A DNA stretch of 20,096 bases from an uncultured Coriobacteriaceae bacterium (GTDB lineage: Bacteria; Actinomycetota; Coriobacteriia; Coriobacteriales; Eggerthellaceae): assembly GCA_902767025.1 (NCBI GenBank), contig CACXFZ010000188.1, forward strand, positions 1 through 20,096, in the 5' to 3' direction. Made by a program: the position numbers and the translations under genes. The notes beneath the pieces are model-generated. The model did not search any database. It saw nothing but the letters and a program-made list of their open reading frames with translations, and had not been told where the DNA came from. Positions 7,574-15,094 of the stretch are shown in pieces; within the stretch, counting starts at the first letter, position 1, and every line of letters starts with the position of its first letter.

Positions 7574-8731
7574 TTAAGCGGCCTTGCGGAAGGTGACGAT
7601 GACGTTGGTGCCGTCGGCCGGGAGCACGTCTTCCTTGCCATGGAAGTAGGTGACCTGGTCGGCGTCAGTGGTGCCCGAAGGCCATGCGGCGTTGGACACG
7701 ATGCCCACTGCGCAGGAGTCGATGCACAGGACGCAGCCGGTGTTCTTCTCCTGGGCGCGCTCAAGGTTGCCGCCGAAGCGCCACTCGGCCGGACGCTGGT
7801 CGCCATTGGTGGCCTCGATGCAATCCCACATCGGGATTTCCTGGTCCTGGCCGTCCCAGCGGATGGTCACGTCAAGAGCTTCGCCTTCGATGGTCTTGGC
7901 GTTGTCCGGGTTCTGGCCGCCCATGGTGCCCTTCTGGTTCTCGAGCGTCAGGTTGTTGCCCGGCACCCAGCCCAGATCGACGCAAGCCTGGTAGAACTCC
8001 TTTTCATCGCCGTAGCCGGTGATGATGGTCTTGTGGCCATTGCTGCCGCCTTCGTAGACGACCGCATGGCGGGTGCCCTCGGTGAAGTACACGCCGTCGA
8101 CGAAGCCCATGTAGCGGATCTCGCCCTTGGCCTTGTCAACCACGATCGGGTTGTCGGGCGTGGGATCTTCGGTAGAGCCCGAGGCAGAAGCGCCCTCGAG
8201 CGGCTTGCTGGCGTTGGTCCAGGCCTCCATGCCGCCTTCCAGGGTCTTCACCTTGGTCATGTCGGCGCCCATGGCGTTGAGCACGTCGGTGCCGGCCTGG
8301 GCGTACTTCTTGCCCTTGTAGCACACGAGCACGAGGTCCTTGGAATCCAGGTCGGAGCCCAGGGCGTCCTTCATGGTCTTGGTGGCGGAGTCGTAGTCGT
8401 TGCCGTCAACCGCGGCATCCATCGGAGCAGAAATGGCGCCCTCGATGTGACCGGCCTTGTAGTCGTCGGCCTTGCGCAGGTCGACGAAGACGGTCTTCGA
8501 ATCGCCGATGAGCTTTTCGGCGTCGTCGATGGCGATGTAGTTCTGAGCCGTGCCCGTTTCGATGGAAGCGCTTGCGGACGACTTGCTTGCAGAGGCAGAA
8601 GCTGAAGCAGACGCGGAAGCAGAGGCGCTGGCGGACGCGGAAGAGCTGCTGGAGCCACCCGTGCCACCGCAACCGGCCAGGATGCCCAAAGAAAGCACCA
8701 TGGCCATTACAAGAATTCCCAGTTTTTTCAT
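7574..8731 (-). CDS. Lipoprotein with rhodanese domain fused to a YdjY-like domain
   Basis: 385 aa. The signal peptide ends in the lipobox LAGC with lipidation at C21. A Ser-Ala repeat linker follows (about residues 27-55). Next is a rhodanese domain (about 62-175) with VFVDLRKADDYKAGHIEGAI, the active-site loop at C135 (VCYKGKK) and the closing GGMEAW, so a persulfide-carrying Cys is present. From about 200 comes a second domain with RHAVVYEGGSNGHK, and C331, C334 and C338 in CVLCIDSC; it resembles the YdjY domain. The start is fixed by AGGAGGG five bases upstream. It heads the operon of TVP38, CCG and transferase genes. It should act on the outer face of the membrane as a sulfur (or selenium) carrier; the ligand is unknown. 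Confidence 0.86.
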   Translation of the reverse strand: MKKLGILVMAMVLSLGILAGCGGTGGSSSSSASASASASASASASASASKSSASASIETGTAQNYIAIDDAEKLIGDSKTVFVDLRKADDYKAGHIEGAISAPMDAAVDGNDYDSATKTMKDALGSDLDSKDLVLVCYKGKKYAQAGTDVLNAMGADMTKVKTLEGGMEAWTNASKPLEGASASGSTEDPTPDNPIVVDKAKGEIRYMGFVDGVYFTEGTRHAVVYEGGSNGHKTIITGYGDEKEFYQACVDLGWVPGNNLTLENQKGTMGGQNPDNAKTIEGEALDVTIRWDGQDQEIPMWDCIEATNGDQRPAEWRFGGNLERAQEKNTGCVLCIDSCAVGIVSNAAWPSGTTDADQVTYFHGKEDVLPADGTNVIVTFRKAA

Positions 8732-9040
8732 CTCGTCCCTCCTCGGACGTCAGGGCACCCTACTCCCAATTCGGATACCCAAAGGCGTGCCTGCGGCACG
8801 TGTTGCCTACAGCGCATGAAGGCAATACGCCCCGAGCACAATACAGAAGAGAATGCGCAAGAACCCGCACCGGTTGATGCGGCTTGCAGAAGAGACCGTT
8901 GGCCAAGGCAGAATACCAACGTATGCGGCATTATAGTCCAGCTGCGGAATAATACAAGAGGAAATGACCTTATTTACTAATCATTGATTTTTGTTGCACT
9001 TACCGCATCCTCAACCGATGCCTCAAGAGCATGCGCCTGC
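8732..9040. other. Intergenic region with the lipoprotein operon promoter; no gene seen
   Basis: This is the upstream region of the lipoprotein operon, between it and the DUF4418 terminator. The part from about 8930 to 9000 is AT-rich and on the minus strand contains TATTAT near 8950 as a possible -10 box, without a convincing -35. A perfect 11-base palindrome AATCATTGATT lies at 8979-8989. Open frames on the plus strand here have no ribosome-binding site or recognisable protein. Confidence 0.4.
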
Positions 9041-9082
9041 GCCGAAAAAGCAATAGGGGCTCGGCATGCTCCAAGCCCCTAT
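9041..9082 (-). terminator. Rho-independent terminator after DUF4418
   Basis: On the minus strand ATAGGGGCT and AGCCCCTAT (9074-9082 and 9053-9061) form a 9-bp stem with a 12-base loop. TGCTTTTTC with five consecutive T follows. It sits 24 bases after the DUF4418 stop and separates the ABC operon from the lipoprotein operon. Confidence 0.75.
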
Positions 9083-9106
9083 CGATGCATAGTAAGGCGA
9101 TTTGCA

Positions 9107-9514
9107 CTAGCTGGGAATTTGGCCTTCCCTGCCAGCGAAAAGGTCGATGATGCCACATACGATGATGGCGCCGCCAAGCACGCGCCCCCACAAAGCTGTG
9201 GTATGGCACATCATCTCGGAATTCATGCACACGCCGATGAGTGGCCCGAACACGAGGATAAGTCCGATGCCTGCGGCGATAATGCCGATTTGCACCTTCT
9301 TGTGCTCTTTGCCAGCAAGGATGGCAACAACAGCAAGCACAATAATCAGCGCCGCAACCAGAATCGCTGCTTGGCCCGCCCAATGACATTTCATGGGAAT
9401 CTGGTTGCCGTTGTCCAACGTCAAAAGCTTCTGACATGGGGGCGCGAACGTGGTTACGGCCCCAATGGTAATCAGGGCCAGAGCAGCCTGCACGGCTGCC
9501 AGAATCTTCGGCAT
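9107..9514 (-). CDS. DUF4418 family membrane protein
   Basis: 135-aa membrane protein with about four hydrophobic helices (near 5-24, 47-66, 75-95 and 108-127). Single Cys residues occur in the extramembrane segments PPCQ, MKCHW, GVCMN and MMCHT, so metal or disulfide chemistry is possible. The sequence pattern fits DUF4418, which has no known function. An AAGGA precedes the ATG by about ten bases. It is last in the operon behind a MacB-like permease and ATPase, and DUF4418 proteins are commonly found next to such transporters, so it is probably an accessory of that exporter. The terminator directly after it marks the operon end. Confidence 0.82.
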   Translation of the reverse strand: MPKILAAVQAALALITIGAVTTFAPPCQKLLTLDNGNQIPMKCHWAGQAAILVAALIIVLAVVAILAGKEHKKVQIGIIAAGIGLILVFGPLIGVCMNSEMMCHTTALWGRVLGGAIIVCGIIDLFAGREGQIPS

Positions 9515-9603
9515 CGTGGTCGTCCTTTCTCCTAGCTTGACTCGTTACTTAACGCGGTGCACCCCGTGTCGCCTTCACGGTGACTCTCTTGAGCTGCCCC
9601 GTG

Positions 9604-10272
9604 TCACGCCATTGCCTCGAGCACTCCCCGTTCGAGTCGATAACGCTTGCTCGCCGACTGGGAATGATCGTTGTTGTGGGTGACCATCACCACGCCCGCA
9701 CCCGCATGTGCGGCGTCATTCAGCATGGCCACAACTTCCTGGCTCCATTCTTCGTTGAGGTCGTTGGTGGGCTCATCGACAAGCACGAGCTTCGGATTGT
9801 GTATTAGCGCGCGTGCCGCCATGACGCGACGGCGCTGCCCGCCAGAAAGCTGGTGCGGGAAGAAGTCGCGGCGCTCGGGCAGGCCCATCCGCTCGACAAG
9901 TTCCTGGATGCGCGCGGGGTCGGCCGGAAGCCTGCCGCCAACCGTCTGGGCAAACAGCAGGTTGTCATAGACCGAAAGCGCCTGGATGAGCGTAGCGTCC
10001 TGAAACATGTACCCTATCGTCTTGCTGCGCAGGTTGGTCTTTTCCTTCTCGCCAAGTGCTGCCACGTCCTGACCGCAAATCGATAACGTGCCCCCGTCGT
10101 AGGACAACAGAGTGCCCATAACGAACAGCAGAGTGCTCTTGCCCATGCCGGACGGCCCTTCGATGGCGATGAAATCGCCACTGTTCACGGACAGCGAGAC
10201 ATCAGAAAGCGGCTCCACGGTTTCGCCCGTGTCATAAGTTTTGCGGATATGCTCGAGCCGGCAGATTTCCAC
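9604..10272 (-). CDS. ABC transporter ATP-binding protein (MacB/LolD type)
   Basis: 222-aa ATPase. It has Walker A GPSGMGKST near residue 40, a Q-loop MFQDATLIQALSV, signature LSGGQRRR, Walker B LVLVDEPTNDL and an H-loop histidine in VMVTHNN. Asn replaces the common Ala/Gly after Thr in DEPTN. Length and motifs fit the MacB/LolD class that works with FtsX-fold permeases. It starts with GTG at 10272, overlapping the permease stop by one base (TAGTG), with AAGGAG ten bases upstream. This places it in a permease-ATPase-DUF4418 operon. The substrate is unknown; the MacB class exports peptides or lipids or acts by mechanotransmission. Confidence 0.93.
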   Translation of the reverse strand: MEICRLEHIRKTYDTGETVEPLSDVSLSVNSGDFIAIEGPSGMGKSTLLFVMGTLLSYDGGTLSICGQDVAALGEKEKTNLRSKTIGYMFQDATLIQALSVYDNLLFAQTVGGRLPADPARIQELVERMGLPERRDFFPHQLSGGQRRRVMAARALIHNPKLVLVDEPTNDLNEEWSQEVVAMLNDAAHAGAGVVMVTHNNDHSQSASKRYRLERGVLEAMA

Positions 10273-11471
10273 TAATTCAACTCTCCTTGGGCAATGGCAG
10301 TTTGCGGATCCATCGACGCGCATTTGTATGCGGGATAGAACGAGGCAACCGCACCCAGCAGCAGCGCAAGGGCCACACCGGCTGCGCCACACAGCGCGAT
10401 GGTTTGAACGTCTTGGAGCGAAGGAGGCAGGTTGAAAGCCTCCTGGATGGCACCCAGAACCGGCGCCATACACGGAAGTGCCGCCGCCGTGCCCACAGCG
10501 CCGCCGATCAGGGCCATGACTTCGGCCTCGCCGACGATCGAGGCGAACACCTGCGAGCGCTGGATGCCGATGGCGCGCATAAGGCCCACTTCCTTCTTGC
10601 GGTCCTTGGCAAGCGCGTTGAACCGGCCAAGCAGGGCAAGAACCGCTACGAGCAGCGAGGCAATCCAGAGGGCAAACAGCACCTTGACCGTGGAGCCCAG
10701 CTGGTTTTGCAACGCCGAAATGGTCGAGCCCACCAGCAGGCATTTCGCGGGAATCTGGTAATCGAGGTTGATTGCATCCCTAAACTCGACGGGGTCGGCA
10801 CCTTCCTCGAGCCTGACCATGATTACCGAGACGACCTCGAACGGGTCGAGGTCTTCGGGGAAATCGGCGTATTCCGAATCACCAGTTATCTGGCGCGCCT
10901 TGTCGATGTTCATGAAGATGGTGTTGTCCATGCCCGTGCCTGTGGGATACAGCGTGCCGACGATGTCGAACTGCTCGTCGAGAATGGTGATGCTCGTGCC
11001 CATGAGCTCGGAGGTCGAGCCGCCGAACACCACCTGGTCGTCGCCCAGCGTGTCGTACGCTTGCGCGCTGAAATAGGGCTTGAGGATGAAATCGGTGTCG
11101 GGGTCGAAGCCGACGATTCGCATGTTTCCACCCACGCTGCAGCAATCGCCCCCAAGCGTTTGCGAATAGAACTGCGGGGATGCCTGCTGCACGCCGGGAA
11201 TGCACCGCACCTGCTCGAGCACGCTTTCTGCCATGTAGATGTTCTCGGGCTGCGCCGTGAACAGCAACTCGTAGGCGCTTGTGTCGGCCAGACGTGGCAG
11301 GACGACGGCGTCGGCACCCAGACGCTCTTTCGACTGTGCAAGGCCCTGGCTCATGGTCAGGAAGATGCCCAATACGAGCACAAAGGCAAACACGGTAAGC
11401 GCAGTAATGGCAATCGTCAGCAGGGCCTGGCCCCGCCTGCGTGCAATGTTATTCCAGATGAGCTTGCGCAC
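10272..11471 (-). CDS. FtsX-like ABC transporter permease (MacB-type)
   Basis: 399 aa with the FtsX/MacB layout: one N-terminal membrane helix (about 17-40), a long extracytoplasmic domain (about 45-260), then three helices (about 270-290, 320-345 and 360-385). The segments FNALAKDRKKEVGLMRAIGIQRSQV and the preceding LFALWIASLLVAVLALLGR are the typical FtsX-domain cytoplasmic loop and helix. The start codon is GTG at 11471; the ribosome-binding site is weak (GGGACGGG). It is first in the operon with the ATPase and DUF4418. The extracytoplasmic domain contains a CC pair (GGDCCSVGGN). A palindrome of Crp/Fnr-like shape lies about 65 bases upstream. Confidence 0.9.
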   Translation of the reverse strand: MRKLIWNNIARRRGQALLTIAITALTVFAFVLVLGIFLTMSQGLAQSKERLGADAVVLPRLADTSAYELLFTAQPENIYMAESVLEQVRCIPGVQQASPQFYSQTLGGDCCSVGGNMRIVGFDPDTDFILKPYFSAQAYDTLGDDQVVFGGSTSELMGTSITILDEQFDIVGTLYPTGTGMDNTIFMNIDKARQITGDSEYADFPEDLDPFEVVSVIMVRLEEGADPVEFRDAINLDYQIPAKCLLVGSTISALQNQLGSTVKVLFALWIASLLVAVLALLGRFNALAKDRKKEVGLMRAIGIQRSQVFASIVGEAEVMALIGGAVGTAAALPCMAPVLGAIQEAFNLPPSLQDVQTIALCGAAGVALALLLGAVASFYPAYKCASMDPQTAIAQGELN

Positions 11472-12075
11472 TCAACCCGTCCCATTCCTGGTTCAAACAT
11501 TCAATATGGCCCATGGCAGACCGCGCAGAAAACCTTGAGACAAGTCAAGAACGCAAAAGAGCTTCGGCGCCTGATGCAGAATGGCAGCGTTCTTCTTTTA
11601 CAGCAGAGACAGTATCGCATGCTAAAAGCTTTGTCCACCGAATTGTGCGGAGGTTTCGGCGATTGTCCGTGCAGCCCGGGCGCCATCGAAATCCCAGGAC
11701 GTGGCTTGATCGCCACCCGCAGGACTCGCCTGTCACCACCCCAACAGGCGCCACCGCAGAATTCTTGAAAGATTTCGCGATTCGTGGCAAGAAAACGAGT
11801 TTGGGATTCGAGAGCATGGGCTGAGAGGCCTAATTGTAGCTTATTAGACACATATTGCGTCACGTTGCATACTATGCGTCACTTCTCATGCCCTGCAGCA
11901 CGTGCGGGAATGACAAAAACTCGATTTCTTGCCAGTTTCGCGGTTTTTACCTCAGATTTCCCATCCCAACGCTCAAGGGGCAACAGGAGCGGGTGGCTGG
12001 GTGCGCCGCAGCGGCGGGCGTGCCGCCGTTTGTCAAAACGGCGGAACAGATGTTGGGTGCTATGATGGGGCGCCT
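11472..12075. other. 604-bp divergent intergenic region; no gene supported
   Basis: This lies between the minus-strand ABC operon and the plus-strand EamA gene. It holds a palindrome TTGAGACAAGTCAA at 11535-11548 (TTGA-N6-TCAA, the spacing of Crp/Fnr-family sites). Two direct copies of TGCGTCAC (11856-11863 and 11875-11882) lie 19 bases apart. AT-rich stretches around 11830-11880 would suit a promoter. Open frames on both strands lack ribosome-binding sites and protein-like composition. Confidence 0.4.
12023..12044 (+). other. Hairpin in the EamA leader
   Basis: CCGCCGTTT and AAACGGCGG form a perfect 9-bp stem with a four-base loop (GTCA), 31 bases before the EamA start. No T-tract follows, so termination is unlikely; a translational or RNA stability effect is possible. 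Confidence 0.4.
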
Positions 12076-12939
12076 ATGGATAAGCGCAGGGCAACAGCAT
12101 CGTATGTTTCGGCATTGTGCATCTACGGCACGATCGGGTGGGTGCTTGCCTACGTGAACCTGCCCACCGAAGTGGTGGTGCTGTGCCGCGGTGCGCTGGG
12201 CACTGCATTCATCTTGCTGTTCACGCTGATGGCGAAGCGCAGTTTCGACGCCGCTGCTGCCAAGGCGAACCTGGGGTGGCTTGCCCTTTCCGGCATAAGC
12301 CTGGGGCTGAACTGGGTGCTGCTGTTCGCCGCCTACCGCGCCACCACTGTGGCGGTGGCAAGCCTGTGCAACTACATGGCGCCGGTGATCCTGATTGTCA
12401 TCGCCCCGTTCGTCTTAGGCGAAAAGCGCAGCACGAAAAAGGTGCTATGCGCTGCCGTGGCCGTGCTGGGCATGGTGCTGGTGTCGGGCGTGCTCACCGG
12501 TGGCGCGCAGGGCGTGACCGCCGAAGGCGTGGGGCTTGCCCTGGCCGCAGCGCTGGGCTTCACGATGATGGTGGTGTGCAACAAGAAGATGGGCGACGTG
12601 CCGGTGTACGAAAAGGCTTCGGTGCAGCTTGCCTTCGCCACCCTGGCAGCCTTGCCGTTCGTGGCCGTGGGCTCATGGGGTCAAACGCTTGCCCCCGACG
12701 CGCTTTCCGTTGTCCTGGTATTGATGCTGGGCATCGTGCACACGGGGTTCGCGTACTGTTTGTACTTCGGCGCGCTGGGCAAGCTGAGCGCGCAATCCAT
12801 CGCCGTGCTTGGCTACATCGAGCCCGCGGTGTCGGTGCTGGTATCTGCGTTCATCCTGGGCGAGCCGCTGGCGGCTGCAGGCTGGATTGGCGCCGCGCTG
12901 ATCATCGGCGCGGCTGCCGTCAGCGAAATCGTCGAATAG
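12076..12939 (+). CDS. EamA (drug/metabolite transporter) family permease
   Basis: 287-aa polytopic membrane protein with about ten hydrophobic helices in two EamA repeats. The first repeat has LCRGALGTAFILLFTL and the closing YMAPVILIVIAPFVLGEKRSTKKVLC; the second has LGYIEPAVSVLVSAFILGEPLAAAGWIGAALIIGAAAV. Repeats ending in PV/PAV...LGE are the family hallmark. DMT proteins move amino acids, nucleotide sugars or other small metabolites; the substrate cannot be deduced. The start at 12076 is where membrane-protein sequence begins; the frame stays open upstream but encodes hydrophilic, Gly/Arg-rich sequence. The ribosome-binding site is weak. It is a single plus-strand gene converging on the ArsS cluster. 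Confidence 0.9.
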   Translation: MDKRRATASYVSALCIYGTIGWVLAYVNLPTEVVVLCRGALGTAFILLFTLMAKRSFDAAAAKANLGWLALSGISLGLNWVLLFAAYRATTVAVASLCNYMAPVILIVIAPFVLGEKRSTKKVLCAAVAVLGMVLVSGVLTGGAQGVTAEGVGLALAAALGFTMMVVCNKKMGDVPVYEKASVQLAFATLAALPFVAVGSWGQTLAPDALSVVLVLMLGIVHTGFAYCLYFGALGKLSAQSIAVLGYIEPAVSVLVSAFILGEPLAAAGWIGAALIIGAAAVSEIVE

Positions 12940-12980
12940 CACAGGGGCCTGGGCCGCGTGAGCCCAAGGGGGCTTGTCCC

Positions 12981-13175
12981 TTACAGGGTCCTTGCGTCTG
13001 AGGCGGGATCGACGCCCGTCATGGGGTTTGGTTGCTCGGGGATGTAGTCATGGCAATAGGGGCACTCGCCAGATGATGTTCCAGGCTCTGCCACAACCGG
13101 CATACCGCAAGGAGGTCATACACTCTGCTGCAAGTCATCTGTTGACCTATGGAGCTCGTTCGGCCTAAAGCACAT
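12981..13175 (-). CDS. Candidate small selenoprotein, zinc-ribbon-like, with in-frame TGA at codon 20
   Basis: A conventional gene caller would stop here, because codon 20 is TGA (13116-13118). Reading TGA as selenocysteine gives a 64-aa protein starting MCFRPNELHR and continuing V-Sec-PPCGMPVVAEP...GECPYCHDY, then a TAA stop. Sec takes the first position of a C-P-x-C-G knuckle, with CPYC as the second half: a rubredoxin/zinc-ribbon pattern. The ATG at 13175 has a very good ribosome-binding site (GAGGAAGGG, six bases away). A GG-loop hairpin lies where a bacterial SECIS should be. It is last in the AhpD-like, ArsS, Fe-S flavoprotein cluster, and ArsS itself has a candidate Sec. The alternative is a pseudogene with a TGC-to-TGA change, but the intact start, Cys pairs and stop argue against that. 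The function is unknown; redox or metalloid binding is a guess. Confidence 0.62.
13084..13106 (-). promoter_or_regulatory. Candidate bacterial SECIS element of the small MCFRP protein
   Basis: On the minus strand the inner stem TGCC/GGCA closes the loop GGTTGT (13098-13093). Below it is a small internal loop and GGT/GCC pairing (G-C, G-C, T-G). The loop GG begins 17 bases after the TGA. A GG-containing apical loop at this distance is what SelB recognises in bacterial SECIS elements. The stem is short, so support is moderate. Confidence 0.5.
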
Positions 13176-13331
13176 GGTGTTCCCTTCCTCGCTTGCACGT
13201 TTCCTTGACTGCCTCGTTCGAGTCTTTCATGTGTTCTACGCTCTACGCTCTTTTCGGCGCTTCCATCTTTACGAAAGCGTCACGAAACATGACGACAACG
13301 CGCTGCCAAGACTGCCCGCCTGTCGCCCGGC

Positions 13332-13952
13332 TCACGCGCGGATGAAGTTGGTGCGGATGCGCTCTTCGGTTTCGGGCAGGCCGAACTCCCGCTTGCCCAA
13401 CTCGATGCTCTTCATCAGAAAGACCATGTTGCGGGCCACCACGCGCATCTGCTGCAGGCCCTCGGCATCCTGCTTGCCCTCGCCGGCCTGCCTGCCGTGC
13501 AGGGCGTTCCAGTACTGGCCGCCGGCAACCGCCATGCCCGTGATCGTGAAGTACTTGTTCAACTCGTCGAAGGTGGCCGTGGTGCCTCCGCGCCGGGCCG
13601 TGCACACCGCCGCACCCACCTTCATCGTCTTGTCGAACAGCGTGCTGTAGAACAGGCGGTCGAGCAGGGCCACCAGCGTGGCGTTCGCGCTGCCGAAGTA
13701 CACCGGCGCGCCCACCACCAGGCCGTCGGCCTCCTCGAAGGCCGGCGCGAGCTCGTTGACGATGTCGTCGAAGGTGCACCTGCCCGCCGTACGGCAGCTC
13801 TCGCAGGCGATGCACCCGCGGATGTCGAGCTGGCCCACCTGGCGCACGTCGCAGTCGATGCCCGCCTGGGCGAACACCTGCTCCATCTCGGCGAATGCCA
13901 GCCCGGTGTTGCTGTCCGGGCGCGGGCTTCCGTTGAGCATCAAGACCTTCAT
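13332..13952 (-). CDS. NADPH-dependent FMN reductase / iron-sulfur flavoprotein
   Basis: 206-aa flavodoxin-fold protein. It has KVLMLNGSPRPDSNTGLAF at the start (FMN phosphate loop) and GAPVYFGSANATLVALLDRL in the middle (flavin-binding strand). C47, C50, C53 and C59 lie in CIACESCRTAGRC, the compact Cys motif of iron-sulfur flavoproteins that binds a [4Fe-4S] cluster. It likely passes electrons from NAD(P)H or ferredoxin to a partner in the cytoplasm. The start at 13952 follows AGGAGG nine bases upstream; the open frame to 14006 has no such site. It lies between arsS and the candidate small selenoprotein, so it is a reasonable reductant for either. Confidence 0.88.
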   Translation of the reverse strand: MKVLMLNGSPRPDSNTGLAFAEMEQVFAQAGIDCDVRQVGQLDIRGCIACESCRTAGRCTFDDIVNELAPAFEEADGLVVGAPVYFGSANATLVALLDRLFYSTLFDKTMKVGAAVCTARRGGTTATFDELNKYFTITGMAVAGGQYWNALHGRQAGEGKQDAEGLQQMRVVARNMVFLMKSIELGKREFGLPETEERIRTNFIRA

Positions 13953-14032
13953 GTGGGATTCCTCCTGCCGCCTGTGTGCCGACCTGGGCAACCAGGCCGC
14001 CGCCACGCATCGAGTTTCTTCGATTGTACCGA

Positions 14033-14051
14033 ACAGCCTACCCTAGGCCGT
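14033..14051 (-). promoter_or_regulatory. Candidate bacterial SECIS element of arsS
   Basis: On the minus strand ACGGCCT (14051-14045) pairs with AGGCTGT (14039-14033), seven pairs including one G-T, closing the loop AGGGT. The loop GG starts 17 bases after the TGA at 14063-14061, the same distance as in the neighbouring candidate. The TAG that would end the extended protein lies inside the hairpin. Confidence 0.58.
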
Positions 14052-15032
14052 CTCTCCGCATCAACTGCTTCCCGCACCGGCCGTGCACCCGTAGCAATGG
14101 TTGCCGAAGGCGATGCGGCGCTCCCCCTGCCGCACGCGCGCGAAGTCGAAGATGTCCTTGCGCCGGGCGATGGGCACGCCGATCGCCTGGTTGAAGTCGC
14201 AGTCGTAGACCCTGCCCTGCCAGTCCACGCTGATCTGGCTGCGGCACATGATGCCTTCGGTGGTGTCGGGATTGAAGGCGCTCACCAGGCGCGCCAAGTA
14301 CGTCCCCAGGTTGTTCTTGCGGTGCAGCGCTTCGGCGAAGCGGCCCGACGGGTTGTTGGTGATGGCCACCAGGTTCGAGAAGTGCGCGTCGTGCTCGGCG
14401 AGCAGCTTGCGGCGGTATTCGTTTTCCAGCGCCGCTTGCGAGGGGGGCAGGGCCGCCGACGATGGGTTGAACACGAGCGTGATGGCATGCGTGTCCCCCT
14501 GGCCGTCGTGGTCGCCGTAGCCCACCGCGTTCAGGGCGCGCAAGGCTTCGATGGACGCCTCGAAGACGCCCTTGCCGCGGATCTTCTCCACATTGGCCGC
14601 GCTGTAGAACGGCAGGGACGCGAACAGGTGCGCGTCCAGCGCCTCGTACACGTCGACGAAATGGGCGTAGTCGGGGTCGGTGAGGATGCACAGGTTCGTG
14701 CGCACGATCGCGGGCACGCCGCGTGCGCTCCATTGGCGCAGGAACCATTCGAGGTCGGGATGCATTTCGGGCGACCCGCCGGTGATGTCCACCGAGCTAA
14801 AGCCGCCCACGTCGAACGCGTCCAGGCACGCCTGCATGACCTCGCGGCTCATTTCCTCGTTGCGCTCCGGACCGCACTGCAGATGGCAGTGCCTGCAGGA
14901 CAGGTTGCAGCGGTAGCCAACGTTGACCTGCATCGTGGTCAGCGGGTCGATCGAGTACCGATGCTCCTGGGGCACCCTCGTGAAAAACGGCGGCACGCTC
15001 GACATGACTTCCCGTATGGTTTGCTCGCCCAT
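14043..15032 (-). CDS. arsS: Radical SAM (seleno)protein ArsS, with likely C-terminal Sec-Cys tail
   Basis: 323 aa to the TGA at 14063-14061, or 329 aa if TGA is read as Sec. The radical SAM motif is C42, C46, C49 (CNLSCRHC), followed by DITGGSPEMHPDLEW. Near the C-terminus are the Cys-rich segments CRSQISVDWQGRVYDCDFNQ and GNHCYGCTAGAGSS. The frame then reads TGA-TGC-GGA-GAG-ACG-GCC-TAG, that is Sec-Cys-Gly-Glu-Thr-Ala-stop. The family is commonly named arsenosugar biosynthesis radical SAM (seleno)protein, so a Sec member is expected. A hairpin suited to SECIS follows. The start at 15032 follows GAGGAA; the open frame to 15095 lacks this. No arsM methyltransferase gene is in the window, so the arsenic substrate is by family only; the AhpD-like gene is upstream. 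Confidence 0.85.
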
Positions 15033-15094
15033 GCTCTTGGTTCCTCGTTCCCTGATGGCTTTTGCCGCCGGCGTTCGGCAGCGGTTTGAAAGCA

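Noticed and set aside
8555..8655. Repetitive GCN/AGC-type sequence as a tandem repeat or mobile feature
   Set aside because: It encodes the Ser-Ala linker of the lipoprotein; low-complexity surface linkers explain it fully.
11501..11863. Cys-rich minus-strand frame ending CLCC...CHGPY
   Set aside because: Seven Cys in the last 39 residues looked like another small metal-binding protein, but no internal ATG has a good ribosome-binding site, Cys spacing fits no knuckle, and plus-strand frames are equally open.
12940..12980. GC-rich inverted segments between the convergent EamA and small Sec genes
   Set aside because: Stems such as CCTGGGC/GCCCAAGG are imperfect and no T-tract is present on either strand, so a bidirectional terminator is not supported enough to list.
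13268..13331. Sec readthrough of the Fe-S flavoprotein TGA stop
   Set aside because: The frame continues for about 20 codons without Cys partner or conserved-looking sequence near the TGA, and the protein already has normal family length.
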